Notes under the pieces: generated by a model | Seen by the model: the letters and a program-made list of their open reading frames with translations, nothing else | What the model was told of the DNA's origin: nothing | Databases searched by the model: none | Program-made: the position numbers and the translations under genes | In this document: positions 44,949-55,800 of the stretch, in pieces | How positions within the stretch are numbered: the first letter of the stretch is position 1 | Layout: each line of letters starts with the position of its first letter | Assembly (NCBI RefSeq): GCF_000321225.1 | Contig: NW_004450483.1 | Coordinates: forward strand, 336,347 to 400,346 | Source: Odobenus rosmarus divergens | Lineage: Eukaryota > Chordata > Mammalia > Carnivora > Odobenidae | Length of the DNA stretch: 64,000 bases | Direction of reading: 5' to 3'

Positions 44949-45309
44949 TGGGTTCTCCTCCCCCCTCCCTTTTAATCATAGATAAGATTTCTCATTAGAG
45001 CCTCAGGTGCCTTTTAGGTTTTATTTGACATGCTTTCTATATTATGGATTGAAAGGATTCACTTTATATTAAAACTTTGCAGCTTGGCTTCTTGATTTTT
45101 TTTTTTTTTTTTAAATTAAGGACTAAAAAGAAGGAGAAAATGGAAACCATTTTAGGCTTTCAAAGCAGTAGTACTTGGGTATTGTTATTCCTTAACAAAG
45201 AACGTAGATGAATGTCAACGCCGTTTCTTATTTAAAAAAATAGTTGGCTGGGGCTTGAATCATTTTACATTTGATTATTTCTTAACTTGGTAAACATATT
45301 TGTATTTGG

Positions 45310-45546
45310 CATTAATTGTAGTTTAACAGCTACCCTTTATTGTTTAGTTACTATATGTTCAGGATGTTACCTGTCTTATCTCTAATCTTTGCAACGCCCC
45401 TGCAAGGTAGGTGGTGCTACCCTGATTTTATACATAAGGTAACTGAGATCACCCAGAATTATGAGGTAATTCCTACTTGTGATTATGGAACTGCGACTTC
45501 AACATAGGTCTCCCTGATTTCCTAGCCTCTGCCCTTCTCACAAGAA
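45310..45546 (-). repeat. MIR
   Basis: Antisense MIR: ACCCTTTATTGTTTAGTTAC, CTATATGTTCAGGATGTTAC, CTGCAAGGTAGGTGGTGCTA, TTTTATACATAAGGTAACTG, AGATCACCCAGAATTATGAG. Confidence 0.75.
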
Positions 45547-45770
45547 CAGGGTCTGTAAACTTTCTTAAAGGCTACATGGTAAATATTTAAGGCTCAGTGG
45601 GCCATATGGATTTCTCACAAATATTTAACTAGTTTGGACCATTCTAGTGCAAAAAACAGCCACGGGCAACACACAAATGAATGGGTATGGCTGTGTTCCA
45701 AAACAACTTAATCTATAGAAACAGATGGAGAACCAGTTTGGCTCATGGACTGTAGTTTTCCAGCCCCCAG
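45547..45770 (+). mobile_element. hAT-Charlie-type MITE
   Basis: The element starts CAGGGTCTGTAAACTTTCTT and ends TGTAGTTTTCCAGCCCCCAG, diverged terminal inverted repeats. The interior has AAATATTTAAGGCTCAGTGG, GCCATATGGATTTCTC and GAATGGGTATGGCTGTGTTC. It is non-autonomous, with no transposase. Confidence 0.75.
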
Positions 45771-45809
45771 ACTAGAACATTGAGCACCTACTATGTGTAA
45801 ATACCTTTT

Positions 45810-45899
45810 TTTTCTTCCTTCCTTCCTTTGTTCTCTTTTCATTTCGTTTCGTTTTTTTCTTTTCTTTCTTTCTTTCTTTCTTTCTCTTTCTTTCTTTTC

Positions 45900-45943
<44 letters not shown>

Positions 45944-46128
45944 TTTCTTTCTTTCTTTCTCTTTCTTAGCATGGTGGAGAGGGGCAGAGGGAGAGAGAGA
46001 GAATCTTAAGCAGGCTCTACACCCAGTGTGGTGCCCAATATGTGGCTCGATCTCATGACTCTGAGATCATGACCTGAGCCAAAACCAAGAGTTGGACATT
46101 TAACTGACTGAGCCACCCAGGTGCCCCC
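45810..46128 (-). mobile_element. SINEC with expanded TTTC tail
   Basis: Antisense SINE ending GAGCCACCCAGGTGCCCC. The target-site duplication is TAAATACCTTTT (45798-45809) / ATAAATACTTTT (46129-46140). Confidence 0.9.
45812..45967. repeat. (TTTC)n microsatellite
   Basis: About 155 bp of TTCC, TTTCG and mainly TTTC units, with up to 11-12 uninterrupted repeats. Grown from the SINE tail. Confidence 0.95.
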
Positions 46129-46140
46129 ATAAATACTTTT

Positions 46141-47114
46141 CCTTTAGTGGTGGGAACCATTCATGATTCATCTGGCAGAAGAGTAGGCTTATAATTTTGG
46201 GATGGGGAGAGCACTGGTATAGGTTAGGTAGAGTACGGTTTGTTTTTGGAGCACCTTATCTGAATTTTGAGAAATCTTGCCTTTTTTAGCCCTCTCTCAT
46301 TCAGACTCTATTACAATCAGTTTGTATTCTGTTAGCCTGTCACTGATCATCTGTGAGTTGGCTTTGGACTTTCTTGGATAATAGAAGTCATCTTGGGGAT
46401 TGAGGAATCGGTATAAGGCCATTGTATGTCAGAACACCAGAGGGCTGCACCGTGGGGTGCTGTTCAACATGGAAGCACTTAGTGTTCATTGTTGTCCTAG
46501 TGACTGTGGGAGACAGAAGGAGAGGGGAGACTCTTCATGTGCATGAGGTTTCTTTTCTAGATTACTCAGACATTACAAGTAAACCTCCAGATTTTGCATA
46601 TGGTTGTCCTCCTTGATCTGGTCTCTTCCTTTATTAAAACTTGAAGAGTGAGAAGAATGGTGGAGTAGATTTTTGTATGTACCTCCAGCCACTGTTGTGT
46701 CCCCTGTCCCCCAACCCTTCTATAGATGAGAAGGATGAAAGCAGAGTGATACAACCCAGAGAAGCTGCATGGGCTCCCTCAGCTGGAGGGAGTTGAGGGA
46801 CACTGATGCTGTGCAACTTTCCCAGTGAATGGTCCCTTCTGTTCAGCCAGGCAGCGCCGTACCCTTATCATGTGGGCACCTGCACATTTAGCAGCTCAGT
46901 GCGGACCAGGTTTTTCATGAATATGGTCCCAGAGTCCTTTTTCCACGGTTCCAAAATCCCCGAAGCCCCCACACCTTGTGTTTTCCATTTGTCGTTTGAC
47001 CACAGTGAACTGACATGAAACTATGTGTAGTCTTCACTTACCTGCTCAGGGCATGTTTCACCGCTAAAGTGTTCGTATATTTGATTATGGGTTGCTGCCC
47101 CAGATGTTGTTAAA
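46141..47114 (+). other. Intronic stretch, nothing recognised
   Basis: Unassigned. Short ORFs lack recognisable products. Confidence 0.45.
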
Positions 47115-47155
47115 AAAAATATATATATATATATGTGCATATATATATATATATT
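47115..47155. repeat. (AT)n microsatellite
   Basis: Two AT runs separated by GTGC. Confidence 0.95.
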
Positions 47156-47329
47156 CTCCCCTCCCCTCTCTCTATAGGTTCTATTCTCTATATATGTTTC
47201 CTATCCTATATATGTAACTGTTTGCACTACTTGACTTTTGTAAAAGCTGAAAAATTTTGTATTCCAGAACACATCAGGCTGCCAGAGTTTTGGATAAGTG
47301 ATTGTGGATCCGTATTTAATATTGTAGAA

Positions 47330-47620
47330 TAATAATGACAACCCATGGTTTGGGGATATGTACTATGTACCAGAAATTGTGCTAAATATGAGTTCGTTTT
47401 TACCTTCTAATTACCGTATGGGGTAGATCGTGTTCTTTCATTCTGTAGTTGAGGAGACTAATGCCCCAGTAAGCCAAGTAACTTGTTCAAGGTGACGGAT
47501 CTAGGAACTAAGGTTTTGGGGACTTGACCCCAGGTGCTTATGTAACAGTTGAAGTTAATTAAGCACTTACGATGTGCCAGATACTGCACTGGGGGCTGGG
47601 TGTCCAGTGAGGACCATCGG
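47330..47620 (-). repeat. MIR, possibly two fragments
   Basis: Antisense MIR: ATGTACTATGTACCAGAAAT, TGTGCTAAATATGAGTTCG, AGTTGAGGAGACTAATGCCC, AAGTAACTTGTTCAAGGTGA. A second start, AAGCACTTACGATGTGCCAG, appears at 47560-47620. Confidence 0.75.
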
Positions 47621-48530
47621 GCCCAGTCCGTGTCCTGACCGTTGACTACCAGTGCCTGGGCAGTCTAGCTCTGTCTAAATATGGGACATGTGGACTTCAT
47701 CCCGGTGCACTCTTGTCTCAAGGCCCATGCCATGCTGCTTTGTATTTGAAATTTGTAGATTCTCTGTTAACCTAGGGCTTCCTTTGTCTCTGCCCTAATG
47801 GTCTTTATGGTCTAACTGGGTGAGGGTGGGGGAGGGCAGGTAAAGCAGATGAGAGGACGGTGCACAGTGTAGTCTAGGATATCATTAACCGTAAAATTGC
47901 ATCATAGCAGTGGCTATAAATGTAGTGTGGAGAAGAAAAAAAATGTTAGGGTTTGTTAGTTGGAGAGGCCGAGATGGAGAGTCAGAATTACATAGGGCCA
48001 TGAAGAATCAAAAGGAATGAGTTCCTAAAGGTTCAGAGAAGCCTGTCTTCCTTTCTTGTTTCTCCCTGTCTGGGCAGCACTGTCTCTTATAGACCGTAGA
48101 AGACTTAGTCTTTCCTTAAGCCTCTTTACAGAGCACAGCGTTTACCTCTGCCCTGGATCAGGTGCCCTTTATGGGCAGGAGGGAAGGTGTGACAGTAAGG
48201 GAGGTTCCTCTCATTCCCCGGGCCTCTGTCTCCACAACTTTGGCTTTCATTGATGGAGGTTTTTGTTTCCCCCCTTTGTGTCCTTCAGAGGAGAGCCAGA
48301 AAAGATGATCAGATTCAGATGAAGTAACTTCTGTTTCTTTTTCTGGCGGTCCGCTCGTGCTGCCATCAAGCCGTGCCTCCTTGCAGAGGCTGTTCATTTT
48401 TCCCAGATTGTTTCCTTGCAGTGTTGTCCAGTGGTTGCAAGAGCCGCATTTCTCTGGGTATATTTTATTTATATATATATATATTGATTGATTGCAGCAT
48501 TTACGTTTTATGAAACATTTTATTTTATTA
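47621..48530 (+). other. Intronic stretch, nothing recognised
   Basis: Unassigned apart from a short TATATA run at 48469-48485. Confidence 0.45.
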
Positions 48531-48733
48531 TTTTATTTTTTTTTAAGTTTTTTAAAAAATTTATTTGTCAGGGAGAGAGTGATAGTGAGCACAAGCAGGG
48601 GGAATGGCAGGCAGAGGGAGAAGCAGGCTCCCCGCCGAGCAAGGAGCCCGATGTGGGACTCGATCCCAGGACCCTGGGATCATGACCTGAGCTGAAGGCA
48701 GACGCTTAACCGACTGAGCCACCCAGGTGTCCC
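48531..48733 (-). mobile_element. SINEC
   Basis: Antisense SINE: GTGAGCACAAGCAGGGGGAA, TGGCAGGCAGAGGGAGAAG, ending GAGCCACCCAGGTGTCCC. Confidence 0.93.
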
Positions 48734-48739
48734 TAAACA

Positions 48740-49165
48740 CTTACTTATTTTAAAACGTTTTTGAGTGTAGTTGGCACACAATGCTACATTCATTTCAGGT
48801 GCACAACATGGTGATTTAACTTGTCTATACATCATGCTGTGCTCACCACAAGTGTAGCTACCATCTGTCCCCATGCAACAGTATTACAGTATCATGGACT
48901 GCATTCCCCATGGGTGCCTTGTATGCCAATGATTTATTCTTTCCATAACTAGAAGCCTGTAGCTCCCACTCCTCTTTACCCATTTTACCCATCCCTGCAC
49001 CCCACCGTGCTTCTCGCAATCATTCATTCATTCATTCATTTATTGTTTTTATTTTATTTTAATGTAGTTAACATAGTGTTATATTAGTTTCAAGTGTACA
49101 ATGTAGTGGTTCAACAGTTCCATGTGTTACTCAGTGCTTGTCAAAATAAGTGTACTTTGCGTCCT
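48740..49165 (-). mobile_element. L1 3'-end pieces, antisense (two)
   Basis: 48740-49015 reads TGCTACATTCATTTCAGGTG, GTGTAGCTACCATCTGTCCC, TTATTCTTTCCATAACTAGA. After a short (CATT)n, 49040-49165 starts again with TGTAGTTAACATAGTGTTAT, ATTAGTTTCAAGTGTACAAT. The restart shows two separate L1 ends in the same orientation. Confidence 0.75.
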
Positions 49166-49197
49166 CTCTGGGTATATTTTAAAAAGATAGATGTCTC

Positions 49198-49604
49198 GGG
49201 GCGCCTGGGTGGCTCAATCATTAAGTGTCTGCCTTCGGCTCAGGTCATGATCCCAGGGTCCTGGGATGGAGCCCCGTATCGGGCTCCCTGCTCCGCGGGA
49301 GGCCTGCTTCTCTCTCTCCCACTCCCCCTGCTTGTGTTCCTGCTCTCGCTGTCTCTCTCTCTCTGTCAAATAAATAAATAAAATCTTTATTTTTTTTAAA
49401 GATTTTATTTATTTATTCATGAGAGACAGAGGGAGAGAGAGAGAGAGAGAGAGAAGCAGAGGGAGAAGCAGGCTCCCAAGGAGCAGGGAGCCCGATGCGG
49501 GACTCGATCCCAGGACCCTGGGATCATGACCTGAGCCGAAGGCAGATGCATAACCATCTAAGCCACCCAGGCGCCCTAAATAAAATCTAAAAAAAAAAAA
49601 AAAA
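49198..49604 (+). mobile_element. SINEC, tail split by an antisense SINEC
   Basis: Sense SINE starting GGGGCGCCTGGGTGGCTCAA. Its AAATAAATAAATAAAATCTT tail is broken at 49390 and resumes at 49577. The 17-bp duplication AAAAAGATAGATGTCTC (49181-49197 and 49605-49621) is perfect. Confidence 0.94.
49390..49576 (-). mobile_element. SINEC inserted into the tail of another SINEC
   Basis: Antisense SINE (AAAGATTTTATTTATTTATT, long GAGA run, ending AAGCCACCCAGGCGCCC). AAATAAAATCT flanks it on both sides as duplicated tail sequence. It lies opposite to its host, creating a near-perfect inverted repeat. Confidence 0.93.
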
Positions 49605-49705
49605 AAAAAGATAGATGTCTCTGTTGTGAGTAGAAAAGCTATAGTGAGTGATACTAAGCAAAAGTAAAAACACCTCAGGAAAAGTTATTTGAAGAAAATT
49701 TCTGG

Positions 49706-49893
49706 CGCTCCTGGGTAGCGCAGTCAGTTAAGCGCCTGACTCTTGATTTTGGCCAGGTCATGATCTCAGGATCCTGGGATCAGGCCCCTCATCGGGCTCT
49801 CCACTCAGCGGCAAGGCTCCTTCTTCCTTTCCCTCTGTGATCCCTCTTGCTTTTGCTCTCTCTCAAATAAATAAAATCTTTACAAAAAAAAGG
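49706..49893 (+). mobile_element. SINEC
   Basis: Sense SINE with a diverged head (GCGCTCCTGGGTAGCGCAG). The perfect duplication is AGAAAATTTCTG (49694-49705 and 49894-49905). Confidence 0.92.
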
Positions 49894-50004
49894 AGAAAAT
49901 TTCTGTGGATTGTTGAGTAAAGATGGTATGCTTGATGGATGTAATTAATGGCATTTTTTCCTAAATATGTGTTTACATATATGCAAGAGCATCAAAGTAT
50001 ATTG

Positions 50005-50190
50005 GAAATAATTCAGATTGAGTGAACAGTCTGGATTCCTGTCCTGGCTCTGCCGCTTTGACTTTTGAGCAGGTAACTCTCCTCATCTGTAAAATGGGTG
50101 TCTGGTGATACCTCTTACACAGCTTTATTGTGCAGCTCCAGTGAGCCCGTGTACATAAGGTACCAGTCGTGCTTAGCATTGTAGCATGTG
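50005..50190 (+). repeat. MIR
   Basis: Sense MIR: CTGGATTCCTGTCCTGGCTC, TGCCGCTTTGACTTTTGAGC, CTCATCTGTAAAATGGGTGT, ATACCTCTTACACAGC. Confidence 0.8.
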
Positions 50191-50753
50191 GTCAGTGAAA
50201 GGAAAATGAGGGAGGTATTCTGGACTTACTGGTAGTAAGATTGGTAGGTTAACTTTTCTGTGGGGCTGAGGTTGCATCCCTTCCTGTAGTCCTTGTTGGC
50301 CTGGGCCTGGAACAGAGGCCTCGGATCTTTGGTAGTAAGATACAAAACCTTGAGCTGCTGCACTCTTGATAGCAAAGAGCAGAACAGCCATTGGACGAGA
50401 ATTCTAAGAGTGAGTTTGGTTGTAGGGAGGACTGGGATGAATTTGAGAAGTCTTCAACATTCCAGGCTTCAGGATACAGTTTATTGACTGTGGATAACCT
50501 TGTGAAAAAAGATAGGTTCTTTTCCTGCATGATGCATGTTTGTTTTTAAATTGGAGAAGACATTTAAAAAAAAAAAAAAAACCAAATAATTTGGAGGAAC
50601 ATTTAGGAGAATTTTTGACTCTGACTTCTTACTTTGATGGAGGGTCCTAAGTCTTATATGCTTTTTGATTTACATATGTATCTTGGGAACATCCTTTTTC
50701 AGACACTTCTCTTGAGGTTGCCTAATTGAAGTATTTTTGCAAATGCTGATTTA

Positions 50754-51004
50754 TTTATTCATTTATTTATTTATTTATTTATTTGAGAGAGAGAGAGAAT
50801 GAGAGAGAGTGAGCACGAGAGGGAAGAGGGTCAGAGGGAGAAGCAGACTCCCCGCTGAGCAGGGAGCCCGATGTGGGACTCGATCCCAGGACTCCAGGNN
50901 NNNNNNNNNNNNNNNNNNNNNNNNNNNNNNNNNNNNNNNNNNNNNNNNGGATCATGACCTGAGCCGAAGGCAGCCGCTTAACCAACTGAGCCACTCAGGC
51001 GCCC
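50754..51004 (-). mobile_element. SINEC containing an assembly gap
   Basis: Antisense SINE. The perfect 16-bp duplication TGCAAATGCTGATTTA (50738-50753 and 51005-51020) indicates a recent insertion. The N run at 50899-50948 interrupts the body between ACTCCAGG and GGATCATGACC, which are adjacent in other copies. Confidence 0.94.
50899..50948. other. Assembly gap (50 N)
   Basis: The flanking SINE sequence is continuous across the gap when compared with other copies, so little or no sequence may be missing. Confidence 0.99.
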
Positions 51005-51020
51005 TGCAAATGCTGATTTA

Positions 51021-51507
51021 AAAAAGTAATTTTGTTTTTTCTATAGTAAAAGTGTTATGTGCCTGTTGTACAAACAAGAACCAACTAATGAAACTTCTGA
51101 ATATAAAGTTATAATGAAAAAAATTGAAAATCACTCCTAGTCTTTTGCTATAACTATTTTATTGTTTATATTGGTAGAAAAAAAATGGGAAGAATATTTA
51201 TGTAAGACTGATCATACTACACCTGTTCTCTGTGTGTGTGTTTTGTGTCTAGTTTCTTTTATTTAGCCTACACATGCTATTTTATGAGATTTTTTTTTTT
51301 TTGGTTAAATGTGTGTCATGATCATTTTTTCAAATCAATAAGTTAGATCACTTATGAATTAATATAATTCCAATATATTATTCTCTTCTATGAATGGTTA
51401 GCCATCATTTCTTTATCCACAGTTGGGTGCTACCACCTACGCAGTTTCTAGTTTTTTTGTTATAAGCCCCATGATGCTGAGCATCCTTGAGTATGTGTAT
51501 GTTCATG

Positions 51508-51541
<34 letters not shown>

Positions 51542-52248
51542 GAAAGTTCTGAAACCTTTAAGCCTGAATTGCTGGCTTGGAGTGGGCCACATTGCCCCTC
51601 CCCGGCAGTGGTGCATGAATGTGTTTGTACCATCTTCACATACCAACACACACTAGGTGTTACTGTTTCTTTGGGTAGTCTTCCTTTTGCATGGGCAAAA
51701 GATATCTCTGTGTAGCCAGAGCAGCATTGGATAGTCTTTCTTCTGTTTCTAACCTTTCAGATAAGAGAAATCTTAAGAGGATGTGAAGTAAATAATTTTA
51801 TTCTTGTTAATCTCATTTTCCCTTTAAAAGGTTGATGTGAGAAAAGGTTCTGTCTGGGGCATATTAAACACATGCAGAGAAGATGTCCATAGTTCGGAGG
51901 AGGAAGTCCTGACACCTCGACAAAGTCCACTTTGTTGGATTAAAGAAATTGGTTTCTCCCTGTCGTTTTATTCCCATTAGCTTATTTTCTTTTCTACACA
52001 GAATGAGAATAATATTGATTTATCTCCTAAGAGAGTTGTGAGAGAAAATACCCATCATAATCCATTTATTTGGAATTTTCCTTTCCTTTTCCCAAGTGCT
52101 TTCACACGTCTTGTAACCGAAATGTCACCTCATCTTAACTGGGCTAAGCTGGAAGACGCTAAGTAATGCCGAGTAAATAGTAATTTTGTTTTTGTTGGGC
52201 AGCGAGGGATAGGTGTGTGATCTTATTTGATTCTGCATATGATTCTAA
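51021..52248 (+). other. Intronic stretch with one microsatellite
   Basis: (TG)n lies at 51509-51541. The rest is unassigned with no exon. Confidence 0.5.
51509..51541. repeat. (TG)n microsatellite
   Basis: About 15-16 TG units. Confidence 0.97.
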
Positions 52249-52260
52249 GGAATTTTTTTT

Positions 52261-52449
52261 TTTTAGGTTTTATTTATTTATTTGACAGAGAGACACAGCG
52301 AGAAAGGGAACACAAGCAGGGGGAGTGGGAGAGGGAGAAGCAGGCTTCCCGCGGAGCAGGAAGCCCAATGTGGGGCTCGATCCCAGGACCCTGGGGTCAT
52401 GACCTGAGCTGAAGGCAGTCGCTTAACGACTGAGTCACCCAGGCGCCCC
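52261..52449 (-). mobile_element. SINEC
   Basis: Near-consensus antisense SINE flanked by GGAATTTTTTTT on both sides (52249-52260 and 52450-52461). Confidence 0.93.
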
Positions 52450-52469
52450 GGAATTTTTTTTTTTTAAAC

Positions 52470-53060
52470 AGTTTTGTGAAGAAAAGGACTGATACTAGCC
52501 TTTCTGATCATGGGAAAGGAGTCAGATGGACTTTGTATTGCACAGGAATTGAGTTCAAACCAGTTTAAGCTGAAAAAGGGCAGTATTGGGGCCGATCACT
52601 GGCCAGGCTGGTGGCTGAGATTACTGTGGGGACAGCAGTGGGGATTCAGGTTGGGGAGGTCTCTGCTTCTTTCTGGCCAGTGGCTTCTCTTCTGTGTCGC
52701 ACTCATGTCCACTGTGGGTCCGGCTCACATCTTGCAGTTTCACCACCAGAGGAAAGAGTCTGTCTTTCCCCAGCTTGGATTACAACCACAAACTCCCAGA
52801 CACATCCCCAAACCCTTGACTCACTCACTGTGGCCAGGGAGTTATGCCAGTGTAAGAAAATGGGGGCCCCCACTCAGCAAACCTCATGTCAAGGGATGGA
52901 GTAAGGAGGACAGGTTGCCCTAAAGGAATGAAGCTTGGCTGGGGGCAAGTGGCCTTGGTGCACAACCACTGGGGGCATTATGAATTTTGTCAGAAGTTTG
53001 TATTTTGGATTGCTTGAGAGGCTCCAGGGCTCTACTGGAGGCTCAGACATTGGGGTCAGA
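52470..53060 (+). other. Unclassified interspersed-repeat-like block
   Basis: Phrases such as CTTGACTCACTCACTGTGGC and CAGGGAGTTATGCCAG recall a common old mammalian repeat, but I cannot name the family. A 137-codon ORF inside (52510-52923) has no domain. Confidence 0.4.
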
Positions 53061-53069
53061 GGTGCCTGG

Positions 53070-53295
53070 GGTTTTATTTTTTTGTTTTTTTTTGTTTTTT
53101 TGAGAGAGAGAGTGCGAGTGTGCAAGTGCAAATTGGGGTGGGGGAGGGGCAGAGGGAAAGGGAGAGAGAATCTTAAGCAGTCTCTGTGCTCAGCATGGAG
53201 CCTGACGCAGGGCTCTGTCTCATGACCTGGAGATCATGACCTGAGCCGAGATCAAGAATCGGATGCTTAACCAACTGAGCCACCCAGGTGCCCCT
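53070..53295 (-). mobile_element. SINEC (older type)
   Basis: Antisense SINE with GAGAGAGAGAGTGCGAGTG, GGGGTGGGGGAGGGGCAGAG and the GATCAAGAATCGGATGCTTA head variant, ending GAGCCACCCAGGTGCCCC. Confidence 0.9.
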
Positions 53296-53334
53296 CAGAG
53301 GCCCCAGTTTGTCTCACAGTTCTTTTTACCATTT

Positions 53335-53514
53335 TTAAAAAAGATTTTATTTATTAGAGAGCGTGAAAGAGAGAGCACGAATGGGTAAGGAGCAGAGGGA
53401 GAAGCAGACTCCCCATTGGGCAGGAAGCCTGACACAGGACTAGATCCCAGGACTCTGGGATCATGACCTGAGCCGAGGGCAGACCCTTAACCGACTGAGC
53501 CACCTAGGCGCCCC
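53335..53514 (-). mobile_element. SINEC
   Basis: Antisense SINE with the perfect duplication TCTTTTTACCATTT (53321-53334 and 53515-53528). Confidence 0.93.
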
Positions 53515-53528
53515 TCTTTTTACCATTT

Positions 53529-55595
53529 GTGTGAATTTAGGCATGCCATTGAGCCTTCTGCTTCTGTGGTCAGGCGTGAGCAGCCTGAGTAACCTGAATG
53601 TGCAGTGTTCTATAGCACTTGGCATAGTTCTCTGTGTGTGTGTATTCCATTTTGCTTCTTCTCTCTCTGATGACCCTATGTTATTGGGCTTTTAGCTCTG
53701 TCTTCAAGTGAGAGCTTTTCTACCTGTCCCATCCCCTTTAAACTGAACACTTATCCTTTGTGATTGTCATTATGGTTTTTGGAATCACAGCACCAAAATT
53801 CCAGTGTCATTATGGGTCTAATGCCATTCTTTCTGTATTTTAAAAATCTGAAGTCTCAGTCATTTATGTGTGATGCTGCTTTAACATGTCACACGTGCAC
53901 TTACCACCTGCCTGTCCCGTTTAAGACCCTCCCTTGTGGTATCTTATAGTGACTAAGGAAATGGGACTTAGAGACAGTGAAGTTGAGCCCCTTATGTTAA
54001 TTTTATCACTTAATTTTCCTGAGAACCAGTTTGGGGCATTTATTCCTGTTAGAGCTCCTAAGTCATTTTAAATTTAAGAGGGAAGGTGAGACGCTGCAGA
54101 TATTAAGAGGAGGATATGGTAAGGGGATTAGGAAACAGGATGAGAAAGATCCAGGCCTAATTTCCAGCCCTCCCCTGGATGTGGACCCCTTCCCTATTCT
54201 CAGGGGCTAGATCCCCTGCTCCTCTCTTTTCCCTTCGGGTCCAGATCTTAAGGACCAGACCTTTCCTCCTCTAGGATAACATATGTTAGCCAGAATTAGC
54301 CTTCTTGCCCGGTGATGCCGCTTTGGGAGAAGTACATTCAGAGCAGGTGGGCGGAAGCCAGTGCTCTTCACACTAAGGACTGCCTGGGGACTAGCTGTGC
54401 TGCATGCTGCCAACCCAGCCCCAAGCGGCCATCCGTGGCTGACTGTGTTTGTGACTCTTGCTTCAGTCTGCAGCTCTTCATGTAAAATGAATGAGGAAGA
54501 TTTAGACTCACAGGTCCCCAAAGCCCAGGTGGATAGGGGCACAATGGAAATATGGGCACACATGGAGGACAGCTAACAAAAGATGGGCTTCCCCCCCTCA
54601 ATGCTTATTAAGCCTGCTTTAGTTCAAGAAAACCTTATGTATATGCATCATTTATATATTGATGTACATAATTATATGCTGCTTTATCATTTATGCTTTA
54701 ACTCTATATGGACTTTAATACATAAATAATTCAGACTTCACATTTTTAAAATACAGAAAGGATGGTATTACACCATAAAAACACTGGCATTTTGGTGCTA
54801 GAATTCCAAGGAAAAATCTGGTATGACGTGCCAAACTATTAATAGAGTATTTTTAAGGGGGAGGGGAAGCATAAGGGAATGTGTACTTACTGCTTATGTT
54901 TCTCATTGTTGGGATTTTTAAAAAATACATATAATACAATGGGCATTAAATTTTTTTTTCTTTTTTAAAGATACTGTAGTGTGCTCGAAAGGGTTAGTTT
55001 AGTTCTCTACGCAGGTCAGCTTTATTTGTATTAGATACACATCTGTTTACTTTCTGCTGAAGACCATTATCCTTGATAAAGGAGGAAGTGGAGTGATCAG
55101 GTGGAAGGTGGCAGAACAGGAAGTCATCTTGAATTCATCATGTTTTTCTGTGCTCCGAAGAGAAACCTCCAGTGCCTTGGTGGAAGGATTTATTGTTATA
55201 TAATGAGATCTTGATTCCTTGCTTTAGGGAAAATTGATCTGTTTCTTTTGCCATCTCCGAAACTAGGTACGCCCTGTTAAGGCAGGGAATGCTCTTCTGG
55301 AAAAGGGAACACTGACAAAGGAGAGCTAATGTGCTTAGTCTCTGTGGAGCTGTGTTCTAGAATCTTACTTTGGCACTTGCTTTCATATCTGCTGACATCA
55401 TGGCCTACCTCTGGCTATTCCAGCCATTGTGTTTTGTAACTTGCTGGCAAATGCTCCCAAGCTGCAGAGATGTTTAGGAAGTCCTTGGTAAGGTTGGGGC
55501 TTCCACTTATCAATTCCAGGGGTACTCTTTGTTACCCTCTTTTCTTCAGGGGAGTGGCTCCAGCTCTGGAAAATAATAGACAATTTATATGGAAA
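53529..55595 (+). other. 2-kb intronic stretch, nothing recognised
   Basis: No SINE or LINE and no credible exon. ORFs around 54207-54601 overlap on both strands and have no product. Confidence 0.5.
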
Positions 55596-55604
55596 AGTTA
55601 AGAG

Positions 55605-55800
55605 CCTGGAATCTGGGGACAGACTGCTTGGGTTAGAACTCCTCTCACTAACTGTGATGCTGAGTAAGTTATTTAACCTCCCTAGGTCTCAGTTTTTCAT
55701 CTGTAAAATGGTGACAATATTGATCTCATAGGGTTCTCATGAGGGTGAAGGAGTTCATACACAGTGCTTGATACATAGTGCTGCAGACTTGTTAGCTTTA
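55605..55800 (+). repeat. MIR
   Basis: Sense MIR: GCTTGGGTTAGAACTCCTCT, GTAAGTTATTTAACCTCCCT, CATCTGTAAAATGGTGACAA, CTCATAGGGTTCTCATGAGG. Confidence 0.88.

Noticed and set aside
45772..46058. Lys/Arg-rich and Phe/Ser-rich ORFs
   Set aside because: They are translations of the TTTC microsatellite.
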